Below, one piece after another: positions 6,522 through 10,042 of a DNA stretch of 10,042 nt. Within the stretch, counting starts at the first letter, position 1. Every line of letters starts with the position of its first letter. A program made the translations under genes and the position numbers. The notes beneath the pieces were generated by a model. That model had not been told where the DNA came from, made no database searches, and worked only from the letters and a program-made list of their open reading frames with translations. This stretch comes from an uncultured Rhodocyclaceae bacterium. Its GTDB lineage: Bacteria > Pseudomonadota > Gammaproteobacteria > Burkholderiales > Rhodocyclaceae. The DNA is taken from the NCBI GenBank assembly GCA_903950295.1, contig CAJBAP010000059.1, positions 1-10,042 on the forward strand. Reading direction: 5' to 3'.

Positions 6522-7865
6522 CTAGCTGGCCAGGGCCGCGATCCGCTGCTGGATATCGGCCGGTGCAGTGAATACGTATGCACGACCCAGCAGTTCCCTG
6601 GTAAGTAGCCCAAGGTCCGCCAGCTCGAGCAGATCCGTCCTGGCGGTCTGATACACCACGTTATGCGTGCGCTGATGCCCTTCGATCCGGTATTGCTCGC
6701 CCGGATGTTTCAGCGCGCCAGTGATCAGCGCAAGCTGGCGATGATTGAGGCGATGGCTTAGCCGATTCGAAGCGGCAAGCAAGTGCTCGGTTTCTTTCTG
6801 GGCTGCCACCGTCCGGCGCAGGTAGGCATGCAGTTCCTTGATCGCCAGGCGGATGACCTGTAGCTGATGAATGAGGAAATAGGTCGTATCGCCAGCATCG
6901 GTTTCGGTATGCAGGTAAGCGCGCAGATACTGCCCTGGTGCCTTGCGCAGGAAGTGCGATATGGACAGGAACTCCATCAGCCAATAACCGCTGCGGGCCA
7001 TGGACCAGTAATACAGCGCCCGCGCTGTCCGGCCATTGCCATCCGCAAACGGGTGGTCATACCCGATCATGAAATGCAGCAGGATCGCTCGCAGGACAGG
7101 ATGCACGAAAGGCTCTGCCGCTTCATCGGCATTGGCGAATGCGCATAGCCGCTCAAGACGATCCGGCAACTCACGGAAGTCCGGCGGCCGGTGCAGCAGG
7201 GTATTGTCGCGCCGGTCCTGAATCACAATATCATTGTCTTGGCGCAACCTCCCCGCATCCGCGGGATCATCGAGCGTTCCGTCCGTCACCAGGCTGTGAA
7301 GTTCCAATATTCTTGCCGGGGTGGTGGGCTCGGTTCGCCAAGCGCGAATCTGCTCCATCGCCTGGTAATTGTTGAAGATCATCCGCTCACTACGATCACG
7401 CGGCGCCCTGCCTTCTCGCAGCATCGTCTTGGCCACCGTCCGGGTTGTCGCTGCCCCCTCCAGCTGACTGGAGGTAATGGCCTCCTCGATCAACGAATGC
7501 ACCAGGTAGCGATCGCGCGTTTCCGGGGTGTTGATTTCAGCCGGCGTATTGATCGATCCAGAGGCGGCCTTGTCGATATGATGCAGTGCAATCAGGATCG
7601 TTTCCGGCAGGCAGAATTCGAACGGCTTCCCCGACTTATCAAGCAGCGGCAAAGGCTTCATCATGGCATTGCGCGGGAAGCGAATCCCCGCCCACCATTG
7701 CTCAGTGGTCAATCCATCGGGCGGCGGCCGGTGCCGCAGCTGATCCCAATGTAGATAATCCCCGCCCACCAATGGCGAGCGGACATCCAGAATTTTCCCA
7801 AGGGTTTCCTGATCGGCCTTCGACCAGATCGGGAACACTTCGGGCGGAGTCAAAGGGATATGCAT
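6522..7865 (-). CDS. fic: Fic-domain AMP-transferase, class II, with C-terminal winged helix
   Basis: Fic proteins transfer AMP or a related group to a hydroxyl of a target protein. In this 447-residue protein the active-site motif HPFADGNGRTAR is intact at 271-282 (catalytic His271, phosphate-binding loop Asp275 to Arg282). The self-inhibiting motif (S/T)xxxE(G/N) is seen at Ser132 to Gly137 (SSQLEG), in front of the Fic core as in class II proteins, so no separate antitoxin is required. The C-terminal part (about 370-440, RQLALITGALKHPGEQYRIEG, then LLELADLGLLTRELLGRAYVF) has the shape of a winged-helix domain. The N-terminal 100 residues are not recognised. ATG at 7865 has a good AAGGA ribosome site (7873-7877) seven bases upstream. 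A patterned array of TTAGTAG boxes lies directly in front of it. The target protein is unknown. Confidence 0.94.
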   Translation of the reverse strand: MHIPLTPPEVFPIWSKADQETLGKILDVRSPLVGGDYLHWDQLRHRPPPDGLTTEQWWAGIRFPRNAMMKPLPLLDKSGKPFEFCLPETILIALHHIDKAASGSINTPAEINTPETRDRYLVHSLIEEAITSSQLEGAATTRTVAKTMLREGRAPRDRSERMIFNNYQAMEQIRAWRTEPTTPARILELHSLVTDGTLDDPADAGRLRQDNDIVIQDRRDNTLLHRPPDFRELPDRLERLCAFANADEAAEPFVHPVLRAILLHFMIGYDHPFADGNGRTARALYYWSMARSGYWLMEFLSISHFLRKAPGQYLRAYLHTETDAGDTTYFLIHQLQVIRLAIKELHAYLRRTVAAQKETEHLLAASNRLSHRLNHRQLALITGALKHPGEQYRIEGHQRTHNVVYQTARTDLLELADLGLLTRELLGRAYVFTAPADIQQRIAALAS

Positions 7866-7963
7866 TTACTAATCCTTACGTCTATTAGTAGGTGTTTAGT
7901 AGTCTAATGATGAGCCCCAGCCATGTCTACTAAATTAACTTTTTATTAGTAGCCAGTTAGTAG
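7866..7963. repeat. Twice-repeated three-box (TTAGTAG) operator array upstream of fic
   Basis: Six half-sites of the type (A/T/G)TTAGTAG form two equal units. Unit 1 is TTACTAAT (7866-7873, inverted), ATTAGTAG (7884-7891) and TTTAGTAG (7895-7902). Unit 2 is CTACTAAA (7927-7934, inverted), ATTAGTAG (7945-7952) and GTTAGTAG (7956-7963). In both units the offsets are 18 and 11 bp, and the units are 61 bp apart. The bases between boxes differ, so the boxes, not the whole segment, are conserved. The box at 7866-7873 sits between the ribosome site and the fic start. Confidence 0.75.
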
Positions 7964-7964
7964 A

Positions 7965-8090
7965 TCATGCCGCATCGCGTGCCAGGGGAATCGCGTTCCA
8001 AGCCTCTCCGGCCTCCAGCCTGACCAGCATGGCTGCCAACTTTCCCAAGGCATCACGCCGTTCTGCCAAGCAATCATGGCGGTCATCCAT
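7965..8090 (-). CDS. Possible small ORF of 41 codons upstream of fic
   Basis: A short frame opens with ATG at 8090 and ends with TGA at 7965, just upstream of the box array. The predicted product is charged and Ala/Leu-rich (MDDRHDCLAE at the start, IPLARDAA at the end). It has no membrane segment and no SxxxEG motif, so it is not a Fic class I antitoxin. No Shine-Dalgarno precedes it. GC and codon pattern look coding-like, more so than the flanking AT-rich DNA. It may be a real small gene, or the end of a gene lost in rearrangement. No family was recognised. Confidence 0.25.
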   Translation of the reverse strand: MDDRHDCLAERRDALGKLAAMLVRLEAGEAWNAIPLARDAA

Positions 8091-8111
8091 TGAGCGAAAA
8101 GGTTTATTTTG

Positions 8112-8142
8112 CGAATTTCATTCCGGCGAGGAATGCAATTCG
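8112..8142. repeat. Strong hairpin-forming inverted repeat in the fic/tacA divergent region
   Basis: Arms of 13 bases at 8112-8124 (CGAATTTCATTCC) and 8130-8142 (GGAATGCAATTCG) agree at 12 of 13 positions, with a 5-base loop. No T-run follows on either strand, so it is not a typical terminator. It may be an operator or an mRNA structure between the two divergent modules. Confidence 0.6.
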
Positions 8143-8162
8143 TGACACTTGCTGGTTGGCAT

Positions 8163-8218
8163 TGAATACGGTAAAGTACCGTATATGTAATGTTTCCGTA
8201 TTGTTTGGCTTTCCGTAT
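8163..8218 (+). promoter_or_regulatory. tacAT promoter and multi-box operator
   Basis: A -35-like TTGAAT (8163-8168) and a -10-like TGTAAT (8186-8191) are separated by 17 bp. An 8-base perfect palindrome, ATACGGTA (8166-8173) and TACCGTAT (8177-8184) with a 3-base gap, fills the spacer. Two further direct copies, TTCCGTAT at 8194-8201 and 8211-8218, follow. The three like-oriented boxes begin at 8177, 8194 and 8211, a strict 17-bp period. The antitoxin, a ribbon-helix-helix protein, is the likely binder. Confidence 0.65.
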
Positions 8219-8235
8219 GGTAATTGATGAGTTGA

Positions 8236-8252
8236 ATCAACAATATGTTGAT
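8236..8252. repeat. Perfect 7-bp palindrome ahead of tacA
   Basis: ATCAACA (8236-8242) and TGTTGAT (8246-8252) are separated by ATA, ending 10 bases before the tacA ribosome site. A short GTTGA-A-TCAAC palindrome (8231-8241) overlaps its left arm. In RNA it could form a small stem in the leader; in DNA it could be a second operator. No function is shown. Confidence 0.5.
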
Positions 8253-8273
8253 CGCATATTCTAGGAGATTGAC

Positions 8274-8543
8274 ATGCCTGCTATTGCTCGATTTGATTTG
8301 ACGATGGATGTTGAGGAAAAAGATATCGTTTCTCGCGCGGCGGCCTTAATGGGTACCACGATGGCTGCGTTCGTTCGCACGGCAGCAAAAGAGAAAGCGC
8401 GCGAACTGCTGGATAAGGAATCCCGTATCACGATGACGGCTCAGGACTTCCAAGCATTCACGACGGCACTTAACGGGGCATTCACGCCCAATGCCGCTTT
8501 GCAAAATGCGATGAGCATCGCGCGCGGGGTAAGACGTGCTTGA
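8274..8543 (+). CDS. tacA: DUF1778 ribbon-helix-helix antitoxin (TacA-like)
   Basis: The 89-residue protein has the DUF1778 layout. A short N-terminal strand (ARFDLTM) is followed by two helices (EEKDIVSRAAALMGTTMAAFVRTAAKEKAREL, about 14-45) forming the DNA-binding dimer. A C-terminal tail (about 50-89) contacts the acetyltransferase toxin, here with the usual MTAQDFQAFTTAL segment. It neutralises TacT and represses the operon. ATG is preceded by AGGAG at 8263-8267 with good spacing. The stop lies eight bases past the start of the toxin gene. Confidence 0.93.
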   Translation: MPAIARFDLTMDVEEKDIVSRAAALMGTTMAAFVRTAAKEKARELLDKESRITMTAQDFQAFTTALNGAFTPNAALQNAMSIARGVRRA

Positions 8544-9021
8544 AGAGCAATTACTTGATCCCCGCCGCCATGACCGCCAGGCTTTCACCTCGGGTATTCA
8601 AGAGCTTGACGAGTATCTTCAGCGTTTTGCCGTTCAGCAGAGCAAGAAGGGCATCACTGTCGTGCGCGTACTAGTCGACACGAACACGCCAAAAACCATA
8701 CTTGGCTACTACAGTTTGAGTGCCGCTCAGGTCGACGCCATCGAGTTGGATGCGCGCGCACAGCAAAAGCTGCCGCGCTATCCCGTGCCTTGCTTTCGTC
8801 TAGGGCGCTTGGCTGTGCATTCGGCTCATCACGGTTGTGGGCTGGGGCGTCTGCTCATTGGGTGCGCAGTTGAGCGGTGTTTAGAGGCCCGCAAGCACGT
8901 GGCCGCGTACGCGCTGGTCGTCGATGCGAAGGGCGAGCCTGCCAAGGCGTTCTATGAGCATTACGGATTTACACCCTGCCACGATAACTCAATGACCCTG
9001 TATCTATCGCTTGGTGCATGA
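8536..9021 (+). CDS. tacT: GNAT-family acetyltransferase toxin (TacT-like)
   Basis: TacT toxins use acetyl-CoA to acetylate the amino group of charged tRNAs and block translation. The 161-residue protein fits: LLDPRRHDRQAFTSG at the start (the family's usual D-x2-FxSG opening), the core strand FRLGRLAVH (87-95), the pyrophosphate loop HHGCGLGRLL (98-107) and the catalytic-type Tyr140 in KAFYEHYGF. Start is GTG at 8536, with a G-rich ribosome site (8526-8529), overlapping the antitoxin gene by eight bases, so the two are translationally coupled. Family length is normal and the frame is intact. The specific tRNA target is unknown. Confidence 0.93.
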   Translation: MLEEQLLDPRRHDRQAFTSGIQELDEYLQRFAVQQSKKGITVVRVLVDTNTPKTILGYYSLSAAQVDAIELDARAQQKLPRYPVPCFRLGRLAVHSAHHGCGLGRLLIGCAVERCLEARKHVAAYALVVDAKGEPAKAFYEHYGFTPCHDNSMTLYLSLGA

Positions 9022-9197
9022 TTAACGTCCTCACCTTCGATTCGGCCATTGACATCTGAAATGGAAGACTGGGAAACCATCAGCAGGAAGGCTTATTGGG
9101 ACAGGGACATCTTTCTCAATAAATGTAAGCGACCTTTTGGAAGCGCCATTGACGGCGGTGCCAGGTTCGTTGCGTAACGGGAATAAGTTCAAGAAGA
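9022..9197. other. Gap between tacT and the DUF218 gene with a weak ORF remnant
   Basis: No convincing gene. A 38-codon frame (9061-9177) continues in the same frame as tacT after its stop, with MEDWETISRK at the start; it has no ribosome site or known family. At 9093-9122 TTATTG and CAATAA form a 6-base inverted pair around a GGGACAGGGACA stretch, of a kind seen near REP-type elements; that resemblance is from memory. No promoter for the next gene was clear. Confidence 0.35.
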
Positions 9198-9980
9198 GTG
9201 ATCACGTTTTTACTCAAGAAATTTCTGGCAGCAATAATCCTGCCGCCCTTCAGTCTGATCCTGTTGGCTATTGCGGGGCTATGGATTGCCCGCCGCCATC
9301 CAAAAACCGGCCGCAGCATCTCCCTGGCAGCCTTGGTACTTATGCTCGTCTTGTCCTTGCCAGTGGTGGGCGGTGCTCTGGTGCGTGGCCTGGAATGGTA
9401 TTCCCCTATCTCCCCGGAAGCGCTCTCCCGCGCCCAAGCCATCGTAATCCTGAGTGGGGGCAACAATCACGATGCGCCGGAATACGGCGGCGATACCGTC
9501 AATCAGCCCACCCTGGAGCGTATCCGTTACGGCGTACATCTACAGAGGGAATCCGGGCTGCCCATCCTCGTTTCCGGCGGCGCTCCATCGGGTGGCAAAC
9601 CGGAAGCTGAAGCCATGCAGGCGTCGATTGAGCGGGACTTCAACGGTCAAGTGACCTGGGTTGAAAACACCTCCCGCGACACAGCCGAAAACGCCACCCG
9701 GTCAGCAGCTCTGCTCCGGCAGGCGGGCATCACACGCATCGCACTGATCAGCCAGGCCTGGCACCTGCCCCGCGCCGTTGAACTTTTCGAGCGCCAGGGG
9801 TTGGAGGTTCTGCCAGCGCCAACCGGTTTCAGCTCGTCACCACCTTCGCTGCTGATGCAGTTCCGGCCACAGGCCGATGCACTCGCCGGGAGTACCCAAG
9901 CGCTGCACGAGTGGCTTGGCATACTGGTCCAGCGTCTAACCGCTTCGCCGCGTGGGCGCGATGCCGTGACAACGATCTAG
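9198..9980 (+). CDS. ElyC/YdcF-family (DUF218) inner-membrane protein
   Basis: The 260-residue protein has two membrane segments (about 8-30 and 40-60), then a soluble DUF218 domain. That domain carries VILSGGNN (83-90), LVSGGAP (124-130), the hallmark ENTSRDTAENA (156-166) and LISQAWHLPRAVELF (183-197). Length, two N-terminal helices and the order of motifs match E. coli ElyC, which affects peptidoglycan and lipid-carrier metabolism at low temperature; the exact reaction is not known. Start GTG at 9198 is used because it gives the complete first helix. The upstream AAGAAG is a weak ribosome site. It is outside the TA block and appears to be host backbone. Confidence 0.9.
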   Translation: MITFLLKKFLAAIILPPFSLILLAIAGLWIARRHPKTGRSISLAALVLMLVLSLPVVGGALVRGLEWYSPISPEALSRAQAIVILSGGNNHDAPEYGGDTVNQPTLERIRYGVHLQRESGLPILVSGGAPSGGKPEAEAMQASIERDFNGQVTWVENTSRDTAENATRSAALLRQAGITRIALISQAWHLPRAVELFERQGLEVLPAPTGFSSSPPSLLMQFRPQADALAGSTQALHEWLGILVQRLTASPRGRDAVTTI

Positions 9981-9994
9981 CAGCCTGTCTGGCT

Positions 9995-10036
9995 TGTTTT
10001 GTGCAAAACATGGTTGGGCTTATGCCGCCAACGGCA
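9995..10036. terminator. Two small hairpins after the DUF218 gene, weak terminator candidate
   Basis: TGTTTT (9995-10000) pairs with AAAACA (10005-10010) around GTGC, and TGCCG (10023-10027) pairs with CGGCA (10032-10036) around CCAA. Both lie within 60 bp of the stop. Neither has a long T-run within the window, so the terminator reading is tentative; they may instead belong to a downstream feature cut off by the window edge. Confidence 0.3.
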
Positions 10037-10042
10037 ACTTTG

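Noticed and set aside
7191..7754. Plus-strand frame of 187 codons opposite fic
   Set aside because: Antisense to the intact Fic coding region, Arg/Pro-rich translation, no ribosome site or known domain.
7866..7963. CRISPR array, suggested by the repeated TTAGTAG boxes
   Set aside because: The repeats are only 7-8 bases, occur in both orientations and have spacers of 3-24 bases, which fits an operator and not CRISPR.
2998..9021. Integron cassette array, suggested by the TA density
   Set aside because: No attC-like core sites or integrase were found, the genes have their own promoters, and the strands differ in a way not typical of cassettes.
9116..9466. Minus-strand frame of 116 codons overlapping the start of the DUF218 gene
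   Set aside because: Most of it is antisense to the clearly recognised ElyC-like protein, with no motif of its own.

Overview
The window looks like chromosome of a GC-rich Gram-negative proteobacterium, most likely a betaproteobacterium. This rests on codon use, the family versions present and the absence of introns or phage structure; no rRNA or tRNA is present to settle it. Two housekeeping or envelope regions flank a dense block of toxin-antitoxin (TA) type genes.

Left part (1-2940). The 3' end of moaC (molybdenum cofactor synthesis) converges on two minus-strand genes. One encodes a small membrane phosphoglycosyl transferase (2374-2940). The other encodes a membrane-anchored nucleotide-sugar 4,6-dehydratase of the WbpM/PglF/CapD family (430-2364). 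The two are 9 bp apart and would make and load the first sugar of a surface glycan on its lipid carrier. The glycosyltransferases and transporters expected beside them are not seen. Immediately upstream, on the same strand, the TA block begins.

Middle part (2998-9021). Five different TA-type modules follow one another: hicA-hicB (an RNase toxin and its antitoxin), a PIN-domain vapC toxin with a Phd/YefM-type antitoxin, hipB-hipA (repressor and kinase), a single-gene class II Fic protein with its own inhibitory motif and a C-terminal winged helix, and tacA-tacT (a DUF1778 antitoxin and a GNAT acetyltransferase toxin). The first four run on the minus strand and tacAT on the plus strand. All reading frames look intact. 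Several modules carry clear private operators: half-sites around a good promoter for hipBA, GTAC boxes over the -10 of vapBC, a twice-repeated three-box array in front of fic, and a palindrome plus 17-bp-spaced boxes in front of tacAT.

Right part (9022-10042). A 176-bp gap with no convincing gene is followed by an ElyC/YdcF (DUF218) inner-membrane protein, then about 60 bp with two small hairpins.

The most rewarding part is the 408-bp divergent region between fic and tacA, which holds several precisely spaced repeat arrays, a strong hairpin and a possible 41-residue ORF. No clearly new enzyme system was recognised. The unusual feature is the density and variety of TA modules beside a shortened glycan locus.
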